Assembly (NCBI GenBank): GCA_031398695.1
Contig: JANNNU010000125.1
Coordinates: forward strand, 1-14,588
Length of the DNA: 14,588 nt
Direction of reading: 5' to 3'
From: JAIYDJ01 sp031398695
GTDB lineage: Bacteria; Pseudomonadota; Alphaproteobacteria; Rhodobacterales; Rhodobacteraceae
Shown here: piece by piece, positions 1 through 7,700 of the stretch
Position numbering within the stretch: position 1 is the stretch's first letter
Layout: the number at the start of each line of letters is the position of its first letter
Translations under genes and position numbers: made by a program
Notes under the pieces: model-generated
Told to the model about the DNA's origin: nothing
What the model saw: only the letters and a program-made list of their open reading frames with translations
The model's database searches: none

Positions 1-142
1 TGACGCTTACCGAAGATACTCTACCGTCCGTGGTGATAAGGAGCGAAATGTCCGCAGCCGTCGTGATGATCTCGGACAAAAGCTCCGGATCGATCAGCGG
101 CACAGACATGCCCGCCAGAATATGCTTTGAGTCAGTATTCAC
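1..142 (-). CDS. ppsR: PpsR/CrtJ redox-responsive photosynthesis repressor, N-terminal fragment
   Basis: Only the first 47 codons are in the window; the gene runs off the left edge. PpsR (CrtJ) represses bch, crt and puc genes under oxidising conditions by binding TGT-N12-ACA sites through a C-terminal helix-turn-helix that is not visible here. The visible peptide contains PLIDPELLSEIITTAADISL followed by LITTDGRVSSV, which I recognise as the segment leading into the N-terminal PAS region of PpsR. I placed the start at the GTG at 142-140 because the peptide from there (NTDSKHILAG) resembles the family's N-terminus. An in-frame TTG at 148 and ATG at 109 are alternatives, and none has a strong Shine-Dalgarno. 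It lies 51 nt downstream of aerR on the same strand, the usual aerR-ppsR pairing. Identity rests on a short segment plus context. Confidence 0.85.
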   Translation of the reverse strand, partial: MNTDSKHILAGMSVPLIDPELLSEIITTAADISLLITTDGRVSSVSV

Positions 143-167
143 GGACAATCTGCTTGGTTGCCGCCCA

Positions 168-182
168 CCCAACGCAGTTGGG
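168..182. repeat. 6-bp stem hairpin in the aerR-ppsR gap
   Basis: CCCAAC (168-173), loop GCA, GTTGGG (177-182) is a perfect 6-bp stem in the 51-nt space between the aerR stop and the ppsR start. No run of T follows on the minus strand, so it is not a convincing intrinsic terminator. It could be an mRNA-processing or attenuation element between the two regulators, or chance. Confidence 0.4.
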
Positions 183-193
183 ACAACGGTTTG

Positions 194-985
194 TTACGCG
201 CGCTTAAGCACACAGAACGCGTCGAATTGCAAACCAATGGCCTGCAATGCCGCGCCTATGTCGTTCGAGGCTAGATCGGCACCGGTGCATGCCGCCGCGT
301 CGTCTCTCATTGTCATGACGGCACCACCCACGATGACGGGCAAGGGAGTCTTCAAAGTCGATTTCAGAAATTTCACCATCTTGGCGACGGCTTCCAGCTT
401 TTCCGCCACGGCAACAGATATCATGACCCCGTTGAAATTCCGTGTTGCCACCAAACTACGCAGTTCATCGTAAGAGGGGGCAATTCTAAGGCACACCGAA
501 ACTCCGAACCGTCGCATCTGGCCCATGGCGACCATCGGCCCCAGGGTGTGCTGTTCGCGGTCCGGAATGATCAGCAGCACAGTCCCGTTGCCGGTATCGC
601 CTGCCTGATCCGCCGCCCAGGCCACCCCGATTTCACGCAGCAGGCTTTGCAGCCGCGCCACGCCCATCGACACGTCCATCCAACTCATCCTGTCGTCTTC
701 CCACGCCTCGCCCATCCGTCTCGCCGCAATCGGGATATAAATGTCGGCCAGGGCGGCGACGCTCACCCGATTCCGCTTCATCTCGCCCAGCAAGTCGGCA
801 AAGCAGTTTCTGGTTCCCGAAACCGATGCATTGATCAGGCCATCGATCAGCGACTCGCGCGGCTCGGTGGTCGAACGCGCATTGCGCTCTGCCAGCAAAG
901 ACACGACCTGCGACGCAAAGAAGGCCACCCCAGAGGCATCTTGCGACCCCGGGCGACCCATGTCTGCTGCCTGCGGTTCTGTCAT
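194..985 (-). CDS. aerR: AerR/PpaA cobalamin-binding antirepressor of PpsR
   Basis: AerR (PpaA in R. sphaeroides) is a B12-binding regulator that acts with CrtJ/PpsR on photosynthesis promoters. The protein has an N-terminal helical segment with the family pattern GEAWEDDRMSWMDVSMGVARLQ, then a Rossmann-like B12 domain. That domain carries PDREQHTLGPMV, whose His146 in this numbering matches the His known to ligate cobalamin in R. capsulatus AerR, and VIVGGAVMTM near the C-terminus. I chose the ATG at 985 (263 aa) because GGAG (997-994) sits 8 nt upstream within GGGAGCGGAG. An upstream in-frame ATG at 1021 gives 275 aa with little ribosome-site match. Long and short AerR forms are reported in R. 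capsulatus, so both starts may be real. It is transcribed divergently from bchF and probably together with ppsR. Confidence 0.92.
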   Translation of the reverse strand: MTEPQAADMGRPGSQDASGVAFFASQVVSLLAERNARSTTEPRESLIDGLINASVSGTRNCFADLLGEMKRNRVSVAALADIYIPIAARRMGEAWEDDRMSWMDVSMGVARLQSLLREIGVAWAADQAGDTGNGTVLLIIPDREQHTLGPMVAMGQMRRFGVSVCLRIAPSYDELRSLVATRNFNGVMISVAVAEKLEAVAKMVKFLKSTLKTPLPVIVGGAVMTMRDDAAACTGADLASNDIGAALQAIGLQFDAFCVLKRA

Positions 986-1086
986 TCGTCCGGCTCCGCT
1001 CCCGGGAACCCGCAAGACCATCGTCTGAGTCTGTCAGCGCGACCGGGGCCTTCCCTGCACTCAACTGTTCCTGACAGCGGCTAAAT

Positions 1087-1104
1087 TGTCAAAGCAAATT
1101 GACA
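1087..1104. promoter_or_regulatory. PpsR/CrtJ-type operator (aerR-proximal)
   Basis: TGTCAAAGCAAATTGACA fits TGT-N12-ACA exactly, with dyad arms TGTCAA and TTGACA. This is the published PpsR/CrtJ recognition pattern. It lies about 100 bp upstream of the chosen aerR start and about 200 bp upstream of bchF, so it may act on aerR, or with the bchF-proximal site in a loop or cooperative pair. The match is seen directly; binding is inferred. Confidence 0.82.
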
Positions 1105-1215
1105 CCCCCTTGCGAAAGTTCTGCACGCGCCATAGGCAAATGCCGGGATTTTATAGGAAATCTTAGGCCAAACAATCCTGGTGCGCCGCCTCCTACGCCG
1201 TCACGAAACCGCAAT

Positions 1216-1250
1216 GTGTCAACCGAAAAGTTGTAAGTTTAGGTTGACAC
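1216..1250. repeat. 9-bp perfect inverted repeat over the bchF promoter
   Basis: GTGTCAACC (1216-1224) and GGTTGACAC (1242-1250) are exact reverse complements separated by 17 nt. The right arm contains both the ACA of the downstream TGT-N12-ACA operator and the TTGACA hexamer. The left arm contains an extra TGTCAA half-site. The layout suggests overlapping binding modes for a dimeric or tetrameric repressor. Confidence 0.8.
1232..1249. promoter_or_regulatory. PpsR/CrtJ-type operator (bchF-proximal)
   Basis: TGTAAGTTTAGGTTGACA fits TGT-N12-ACA exactly. The right half coincides with the putative -35 hexamer of bchF (1244-1249), a position where a bound repressor would block RNA polymerase. PpsR, encoded at the left edge of the window, is the expected ligand. 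Confidence 0.85.
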
Positions 1251-1273
1251 TTTGTGCATCCCGCCTCTAGGGT
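1244..1273 (+). promoter_or_regulatory. Candidate sigma70-type promoter of the bchF superoperon
   Basis: TTGACA (1244-1249) is a perfect -35 hexamer. With an 18-nt spacer the best -10 is TAGGGT (1268-1273), which keeps the T-A-----T positions but is otherwise weak. Transcription would start near 1280, giving a leader of roughly 25 nt before bchF. The -35 overlaps the operator at 1232-1249. The -10 is uncertain. Confidence 0.55.
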
Positions 1274-1305
1274 TCGTGAAGGACCCCAGTTCGGCAGGCA
1301 GACCC

Positions 1306-1815
1306 ATGACCCAGATTCGACCCCAGCGCGCGCCGCTCTACACGCCAGAGCAACGCCTGCGGCGCGATCAGACGATCTGGACGCCGGTGCAAGGCATTCT
1401 GGCGCCGTTGCAGTTTCTGGCCTTTGCGGTGTCGCTGGTGCTGGTCTTGCGGTATCTCGCCACCGGCGCCGGATACGAGGCGGCCACCCTGTCGGTCGTG
1501 GTCAAGACCGGATTTCTCTATGTCATCATGGTGACCGGCGCGATCTGGGAAAAGGTCGTGTTCGGCCAGTATCTGCTGGCACCGGCCTTCTTCTGGGAAG
1601 ACGTGTTCAGCTTTGCGGTCATCGCGTTGCACACCGCCTATCTGATCGCCCTGCTGACCGATGCATTGTCGGCACAGGCATTGATGCTGCTGGCCCTTGC
1701 CGCCTACGCCACCTATGTCGTCAATGCAGGCCAGTTCATCTGGAAACTGCGCATGGCGCGGCTCGACATGGCGGCGCGCGACCGGGCGACCGCGCCACAG
1801 GGGTTGGTCGCATGA
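1306..1815 (+). CDS. bchF: 3-vinyl bacteriochlorophyllide hydratase BchF
   Basis: BchF hydrates the 3-vinyl group of the (bacterio)chlorophyllide precursor to 3-hydroxyethyl, on the path to bacteriochlorophyll a. The 169-aa product begins TQIRPQRAPLYTPEQRLRRD, the typical BchF N-terminus. It has four hydrophobic stretches at about 29-50, 62-80, 100-119 and 124-143, and contains the family-like segment GAIWEKVVFGQYLLAPAFFW. The start is the ATG at 1306: an upstream in-frame ATG at 1252 would lie inside the promoter and add residues foreign to the family. The ribosome site is poor. Its TGA overlaps the bchN ATG (ATGA at 1812-1815). It is first in the superoperon and directly downstream of the PpsR operators. 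Confidence 0.93.
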   Translation: MTQIRPQRAPLYTPEQRLRRDQTIWTPVQGILAPLQFLAFAVSLVLVLRYLATGAGYEAATLSVVVKTGFLYVIMVTGAIWEKVVFGQYLLAPAFFWEDVFSFAVIALHTAYLIALLTDALSAQALMLLALAAYATYVVNAGQFIWKLRMARLDMAARDRATAPQGLVA

Positions 1816-3116
1816 ACGCGCCCCTGCCCGCCCGCGGCTGCTCCGACACGCCGGTTCTGAAAGAGCGCGGACAGCGCGAGGTGTTCTGCGGGCTCACGGG
1901 TATCATCTGGCTGCACCGCAAGATGCAGGACGCCTTCTTTCTGGTCGTGGGGTCGCGCACCTGCGCCCATCTGCTGCAATCGGCGGCCGGCGTGATGATC
2001 TTCGCCGAACCCCGTTTCGGCACCGCCATTCTGGAAGAAAAGGATCTGGCCGGTCTTGTCGACGCTCAGACCGAGCTTGACCGCGAGGTGGACCGCCTGC
2101 TGGCCCGCCGCCCCGACATCCGGCAGCTGTTCCTCGTCGGCTCCTGCCCGTCCGAGGTCATCAAGCTCGACCTCGCCCGCGCGGCCGAGCGGATGAGCGT
2201 CAAACACGCCCCTCACGTCCGCGTGCTGAACTATTCCGGCTCCGGCATCGAAACCACGTTCACCCAAGGTGAAGACGCCTGCCTCGCCTCGATGGTCCCG
2301 GTCCTGCCGCACACCGACGCCCGCGAACTCCTGCTGGTCGGCGCGCTGCCCGATGTCGTCGAAGACCAGGCCCTCGCGCTGCTCAAGGCTCTCGGCATAG
2401 GCCCGGTCCGCTGCCTGCCCGCCCGCCGCGACTCCGACCTTCCGTCGGTCGGGCCGAACACCGTCTTCGCCCTGACTCAGCCCTTCCTCGGCGACACCCA
2501 TGCCGCTCTGCAGGGCCGCGGTGCCCGTCACCTTGCCGCCCCGTTCCCGTTCGGCGCCGGAGGCACCACCGAATGGCTGCGCGCCGTGGCGACCGAGTTC
2601 GGCGTCGCGCCGGCACTGTTAGACGCGGTGACCGCCGCCCCCCGCGCCCGCGCCGAAAAGGCCATCGCCGCCGCTGCACAGACGCTGCGCGGCAAGTCGA
2701 TCTTCTTCTTCCCCGACAGCCAGCTTGAAATCCCTCTGGCCCGCTTCCTGACCCGCGAATGCGGCATGACGGCGATCGAGGTCGGAACCCCCTTCCTCCA
2801 CCGCGACCTGATGGCCCCCGATCTCGCCCTCCTCGCCGAAGGTCCCACCCTCTCCGAGGGCCAGGACGTCGACCTGCAACTCGCCCGCGCCCGACAAGCC
2901 CGCCCTGACCTGACCGTCTGCGGCCTCGGCCTCGCCAACCCGCTCGAAGCCGAAGGCCTCGCCACCAAATGGGCCATCGAACTCGTCTTCACGCCGGTCC
3001 ACTTCTACGAACAAGCGGGCGACCTCGCCGCCCTCTTCGCAAGGCCCTTGCGCCGTCGGGCGCTGCTGCAAAACCTCGCCCCTCAGGACGCCATACCCAT
3101 GCAGGCGGCAGAATGA
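1812..3116 (+). CDS. bchN: Light-independent protochlorophyllide reductase subunit N (BchN)
   Basis: BchN pairs with BchB as the nitrogenase MoFe-like component of dark-operative protochlorophyllide oxidoreductase, which reduces the C17=C18 bond of ring D without light. The 434-aa protein has the three cluster-ligand cysteines in the Rhodobacter positions: Cys26 (EVFCGLTG), Cys51 (SRTCAHLL) and Cys112 (VGSCPSEV). Together with Asp36 of BchB these bind the [4Fe-4S] NB-cluster. The frame is open well upstream, inside bchF, but the ATG at 1812 within the ATGA overlap gives the family's usual N-terminus and length. Leucine codons shift from mostly CTG early to mostly CTC in the later part. A 73-nt gap with a hairpin repeat separates it from bchB. 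Confidence 0.97.
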   Translation: MNAPLPARGCSDTPVLKERGQREVFCGLTGIIWLHRKMQDAFFLVVGSRTCAHLLQSAAGVMIFAEPRFGTAILEEKDLAGLVDAQTELDREVDRLLARRPDIRQLFLVGSCPSEVIKLDLARAAERMSVKHAPHVRVLNYSGSGIETTFTQGEDACLASMVPVLPHTDARELLLVGALPDVVEDQALALLKALGIGPVRCLPARRDSDLPSVGPNTVFALTQPFLGDTHAALQGRGARHLAAPFPFGAGGTTEWLRAVATEFGVAPALLDAVTAAPRARAEKAIAAAAQTLRGKSIFFFPDSQLEIPLARFLTRECGMTAIEVGTPFLHRDLMAPDLALLAEGPTLSEGQDVDLQLARARQARPDLTVCGLGLANPLEAEGLATKWAIELVFTPVHFYEQAGDLAALFARPLRRRALLQNLAPQDAIPMQAAE

Positions 3117-3131
3117 CAGGCCGAACGACCC

Positions 3132-3159
3132 CCCCATTCACCTTGGTCCAAATATCCCG
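3132..3159 (-). repeat. Hairpin-linked 28-nt repeat, copy 1 (bchN-bchB gap)
   Basis: Read on the minus strand the core contains GGGATATTT, CCAAG and TGAATGGGG. It matches copy 2 (8422-8449, plus strand) at 22 of 28 positions. On the minus strand it is preceded, after 4 nt, by a perfect 7-bp hairpin (3164-3180). Copy 2 has the same hairpin-then-core order. This looks like a dispersed noncoding element. My impression is that similar sequences are common between genes in Rhodobacteraceae, but I could not search. Confidence 0.75.
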
Positions 3160-3163
3160 GGGT

Positions 3164-3183
3164 CCGGGGCAGCGCCCCGGAGG
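3164..3183 (+). promoter_or_regulatory. Hairpin abutting the bchB ribosome-binding site
   Basis: CCGGGGC (3164-3170), loop AGC, GCCCCGG (3174-3180) is a perfect 7-bp all-G/C stem. The Shine-Dalgarno GGAGG (3179-3183) shares its first two G with the stem and sits 6 nt before the bchB ATG at 3190. In the transcript the stem could limit ribosome access or protect an mRNA end. No T run follows, so it is not an intrinsic terminator. Confidence 0.65.
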
Positions 3184-3189
3184 CCAGCC

Positions 3190-4797
3190 ATGAAACTTAC
3201 CCTCTGGACATACGAAGGGCCCCCCCACGTAGGCGCGATGCGCGTCGCAACCGGAATGCGCGGCCTGCACTACGTCCTGCATGCCCCGCAGGGCGACACC
3301 TACGCCGACCTTCTGTTCACCATGATCGAGCGCCGTGACCACCGCCCGCCGGTCACCTACACCACCTTCCAGGCCCGCGACCTCGGCGGCGACACTGCGA
3401 CGCTTTTCAAGACCGCCTGCGCCGACGCGGTGACCCGGTTCAAGCCAGAGGCGCTGATCGTCGGCGCCTCCTGCACCGCCGAACTGATCCAGGACGACCC
3501 GGCAGGCCTGGCCGGGTCGATGAACCTCGGCATCCCGGTGATTCCGCTCGACCTGCCCAGCTACCAGCGCAAGGAAGGCTTCGGCACCGACGAGACCTTC
3601 CTGCAGATCACCCGCCATCTCGCCAAACCTTGCGCCCGCACGGAACAGATCACCGCCAACCTGATCGGCCCCACTGCGCTGGGCTTCCGTCACCGCGACG
3701 ACATCACCGAAGTCACGCGCCTGCTGGCCGACATGGGCATCGCCGTCAACGTGACTGCCCCGATGACCGCCCGCCCTTCCGACATCGCCCGCCTTCCGGC
3801 CGCCCATTTCAACGTGCTGATGTATCCCGAACACGCCGAATCCGCCGCCCGCTGGCTGGAGCGAGAATACAAACAGCCGTTCACTAAAATCGTTCCGATC
3901 GGCGTCGGCGCCACCCGCGATTTCCTGGCCGAGGTTGCCACGATCACCGGCCTGCCCATCAAATCCGACACTTCTCGCCTGCGCCTGCCCTGGTGGACCC
4001 GCAGCGTGGACAGCACCTACCTTACCGGCAAACGCGTGTTCGTCTTCGGCGACGGCACCCACGTCGCCGCCGCCGCGCGCATCGCCCGTGACGAGATGGG
4101 CTTCGACGTGGCGGGGATCGGCTGCTTCAACCGCGAAATGGCAAGGCCCATCCGCACGCTCGCCAAGGACTTCGGCATCGAGGCGCTGATCACCGACGAC
4201 TATCTCGAGGTCGAAGCCGCCATTGCCGCCCTGCAACCCGAAATGATCCTTGGCACCCAGATGGAGCGTCACATCGGCAAGCGGCTCGGCATCCCCTGCG
4301 CCGTGATCTCGGCCCCGGTGCATGTGCAGGACTTCCCCGCGCGTTACTCCCCCCAGATGGGCTGGGAGGGCGCCAACGTGATTTTCGACACCTGGATCCA
4401 TCCTCTGGTCATGGGCCTCGAAGAACATCTGCTGCACATGTTCCGCGACGATTTTGAGTTCCACGATGAAGCCGGCGCCTCCCACCATGGCGGCCAGCAC
4501 AAACCTCGCGAACAGGGCGCTGAAGCCGCTTCTGCGGCCGCGGTCGAGGGGGGCTCGATGCCCCTCGAGACCGCTCCCCTGTCAGAGGTCGCAGCCTCAA
4601 GTGAAGATAGCTCCGACCAAGATGAAGGCAGCCCGAACGTGATCTGGCTGTCGGATGCCGAACATGAACTGAAAAAGATCCCCTTCTTCGTGCGCGGCAA
4701 GGCTCGCCGCAACACCGAAAAGTTTGCCTCCGAAAAAGGACTGACCCGGATCAGTGTCGACACCCTGTACGAGGCAAAGGCCCACTATGCACGTTGA
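3190..4797 (+). CDS. bchB: Light-independent protochlorophyllide reductase subunit B (BchB)
   Basis: BchB forms the catalytic (BchN-BchB)2 heterotetramer that receives electrons from BchL and reduces protochlorophyllide. The 535-aa product starts MKLTLWTYEGPPHVGAMRVA. Asp36 is present as the unusual carboxylate ligand of the NB-cluster, and Asp274 (RSVDSTYLTG), the proposed proton donor, is at its Rhodobacter position. GDGTHVAAAARIARDEMGF (287-305) is the second Rossmann-like lobe. A linker at about 429-483, rich in Ala, Ser, Glu and Asp and probably disordered, precedes the conserved C-terminal domain WLSDAEHELKKIPFFVRGKA. The start has GGAGG 6 nt upstream. The 3' end overlaps bchH by 11 nt. 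Confidence 0.97.
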   Translation: MKLTLWTYEGPPHVGAMRVATGMRGLHYVLHAPQGDTYADLLFTMIERRDHRPPVTYTTFQARDLGGDTATLFKTACADAVTRFKPEALIVGASCTAELIQDDPAGLAGSMNLGIPVIPLDLPSYQRKEGFGTDETFLQITRHLAKPCARTEQITANLIGPTALGFRHRDDITEVTRLLADMGIAVNVTAPMTARPSDIARLPAAHFNVLMYPEHAESAARWLEREYKQPFTKIVPIGVGATRDFLAEVATITGLPIKSDTSRLRLPWWTRSVDSTYLTGKRVFVFGDGTHVAAAARIARDEMGFDVAGIGCFNREMARPIRTLAKDFGIEALITDDYLEVEAAIAALQPEMILGTQMERHIGKRLGIPCAVISAPVHVQDFPARYSPQMGWEGANVIFDTWIHPLVMGLEEHLLHMFRDDFEFHDEAGASHHGGQHKPREQGAEAASAAAVEGGSMPLETAPLSEVAASSEDSSDQDEGSPNVIWLSDAEHELKKIPFFVRGKARRNTEKFASEKGLTRISVDTLYEAKAHYAR

Positions 4798-7700
4798 AAC
4801 AAACCTCACAGGAATTCCGGTAACCGGCGCCCGCGTCGGCTACAACATCGTCATCGTGACGCTCGATGCTCACGCCGCCGGTCCTGCCGCGCGCGTCGCG
4901 CCTCGCCTCGCCGTTGACTTTCCGGGCCTCGCCATCAGCATCCATGCCGCCGCCGAATGGGCCGAGAACCCGGCCTCGCTGGCCCGGTGCAAACTGGCGC
5001 TGCAGACCGCTGACATCGTGGTGGCCAATCTTATCTTCATCGAAGAGCACATCAACGCCATCCTACCCGACCTGACGGCCGCCCGCGACCGGGCCGATGC
5101 CTTTGTCGGCGTGATTGCGGATGCGCAGATCACCAAGCTGACCCGGATGGGTGACCTCGACATGGCAAAGCCCGCGTCGGGCCTTATGGCGATCCTGAAG
5201 AAGCTGAAGCCGAAGAAGGGCAACTCGGCGGCGTCGGGCGAAAAGCAGATGTCGATGCTGCGGCGGATTCCAAAGATCCTGCGGTTCATCCCCGGCAAGG
5301 CGCAGGACATGCGCGCCTGGTTCTTGTCGATGCAATACTGGCTGGGCGGTTCGGACGACAACATCGAGCAGATGATCCGCTTTCTGATCTCCAAATATTC
5401 CACCCACAAGGATTGGCGCGGCACCGCAAGCAAGGCGCCGGTGGATTACCCCGAGGTGGCGCTTTATCACCCCGACCTGCCAGCCCGCATCACCACGAGC
5501 CTCGCGGATCTGCCGCGCCCCGCCGGTGCGACCCTGACCGTGGGCCTGCTGATGCTGCGCAGCTACGTCCTCGCCTCCGACACCGCGCACTACGACGCCG
5601 TGATCCGCGCGTTCGAGGCCAAGGGCATCGCCTGCCTCCCCGCCTTCGCCGGGGGCCTCGACGGCCGCCCCGCGATCACCGCTTTCTTCCAGAACGGCAA
5701 GGCCTCCCGCATCGACGCAATGGTGTCGCTGACCGGCTTCAGCCTCGTCGGCGGCCCGGCCTACAACGACAGCGAGGCGGCCGTTGCCGCCCTCTCCGCG
5801 CTCGACGTGCCCTACATCGCCGCCCATCCGCTGGAATTCCAGACGCTCGGCCAATGGGCCAACGCCGCCTCGGGCCTTGGCCCGATCGAAACGACGATGC
5901 TGATCGCCCTGCCCGAAATCGACGGTGCCACCAACCCGACCGTCTTTGCCGGCCGTCACAGTCTCGATGGCTGCACCGGCTGCTCGCACATGTGCAAGGG
6001 TAACTCGGACTGCAAGGCGATGGCCCCCTGCCTGGAACGCATCACGTCCTTGGCCGAAAAGACCTACCGTCTCGCCTCGCTGCGCCAGAAGAGTAACGCC
6101 GACAAAATGGTCGGCATCGTCCTCTTCGGATTCCCGCCGAACGCCGGCGCCGCCGGAACCGCCGCCTATCTCTCGGTCTTCGAATCGCTTCACAACACGA
6201 TGAAGGCGATGCGCGCCGATGGCTACACCATCGACGTCCCCGAAACCGTCGAGGACCTGCGCGAGGCCGTCCTGCACGGCAACGCCACTCGCTACGGCCA
6301 GCCCGCCAACGTCGCCGAGTTCATCAGCGCCGATCACATCGTCGCCAACACCCCGCCGCTGAAGGTGATCGAGGCGACGTGGGGCCCCGCGCCCGGCAAG
6401 ATCCAGTCCGACGGCCGCAACGTCTTCGTCCTCGGCCAGCACTTCGGCAACGTCTTCGTCGGCCTGCAACCGGTCTTCGGCTACGAAGGCGACCCGATGC
6501 GCCTGCTGTTCGAACGCGGCTTTGCCCCGACCCATGCCTTCGTGCAGTTCTACATGTGGCTACGGAACACCTTCCACGCCGATGTCCTGCTGCATTTCGG
6601 CATGCATGGCGCGCTGGAATTCATGCCCGGCAAACAGGCCGGCCTTGGCGCGCGCGACTGGCCCGACCGGCTCATCGGCGAGGTGCCGAACATCTATCTT
6701 TACGCCGCCAACAACCCGTCCGAAGCGAGCCTTGCCAAGCGCCGCTCGAACGCGATCACAATCACCCATCTGACGCCCCCCTTGGCGCAGGCCGGCCTTT
6801 ACAAGGGTCTGATCGAGCTGAAGGACACCCTGACCCGCTGGCGGGGCACCATGCCCGGCGCCCCGGAAAAGGCGGATCTCGAGTCGTTGATCGTCGAACA
6901 GGCGGCGGTTGTCGACATGAACGGGGCCGACCCCGCCACGCTGTGGCTGAAGCTGCTGGAGGCCGAGGATGCGCTGATCCCCGACGGCCTGCACGTCGTC
7001 GGTCGCCCGATGAGCGCCGCACAGCGCGCTGACTACCTGAATCTGCTGCCCCCGATGGACGCGCGCGAACGCGCCCGGATCGACGCGCTGCTGCAAACCG
7101 ACAGCGAGACACCGGCCCTGCTACGCGCCCTGTCGGCCCGCTTCATCGCGCCGGTGCCCGGCGGCGACCTGATCCGCGCGCCGCAGATCCTGCCCACCGG
7201 CCGCAACATCCATGCCTTCGATCCGTTCCGGATGCCCACCGAATTCGCCCTGCGCGACGGCGCGGCGCAGGCGACCAAACTGCTAGCCGCCCACCCCATC
7301 CTGCCGCGCACCGTGGCGCTGGTGCTGTGGGGTTCCGACAACATCAAGTCCGACGGCGGCCCGATCGCGCAGGCGATGGCGCTGTTGGGCACCCGCCCCC
7401 GGTTCGACAGCTATGGCCGGTTGTGCGGGGCCGATCTGATCCCGTTGGCCGAACTCTCGCGCCCCCGGATCGATGTGATGATGACCCTGTCGGGCATCTT
7501 CCGTGATCTTCTGCCGCTCCAGACCAAGATGCTGGCCGAGGCCGCCTGGAAATGCGCAATGGCAGATGAGCCGCTGTCCCAAAACTTCATCCGCGCGCAC
7601 AGCCTCGCCTATGCCGAGCAGATGGGCTGCGACATGGAAACCGCCGCCCTGCGCGTGTTTTCCAACGCCGAGGGCGCGTATGGCTCCAACGTCAACGTTC

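Larger units (their letters stand above)
986..1305. promoter_or_regulatory. Divergent aerR / bchF control region
   Basis: About 320 nt contain no credible gene apart from a possible 12-codon upstream extension of aerR (986-1021). The stretch is more AT-rich than its flanks. It holds two perfect TGT-N12-ACA operators (1087-1104 and 1232-1249), a 9-bp inverted repeat (1216-1224 / 1242-1250), and a TTGACA hexamer in each direction. On the minus strand TATAAAAT (1155-1148) is a good -10-like sequence without an obvious -35. TTGACA (1092-1087), inside the first operator, is a good -35 without an obvious -10. Either could serve aerR, so I do not assign its start site. All other open frames across the region lack family features. 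Confidence 0.8.

Noticed and set aside
168..182. Intrinsic terminator between aerR and ppsR
   Set aside because: The stem is only 6 bp and has no T run on the minus strand, so termination is not supported.
30..473. 147-codon plus-strand open frame opposite aerR and ppsR
   Set aside because: It runs antisense to ppsR and aerR, both with clear family features. The peptide has no recognisable domain, and high G+C makes such shadow frames common.
2989..4500. 503-codon minus-strand open frame opposite bchB
   Set aside because: Its length alone is striking, but the His/Gly/Arg/Asp-rich peptide has no family features and mirrors the codon bias of bchB. Treated as an antisense shadow.
5063..6535. 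490-codon minus-strand open frame opposite bchH
   Set aside because: Low-complexity composition typical of reading a GC-rich gene backwards; bchH is unmistakable on the plus strand.
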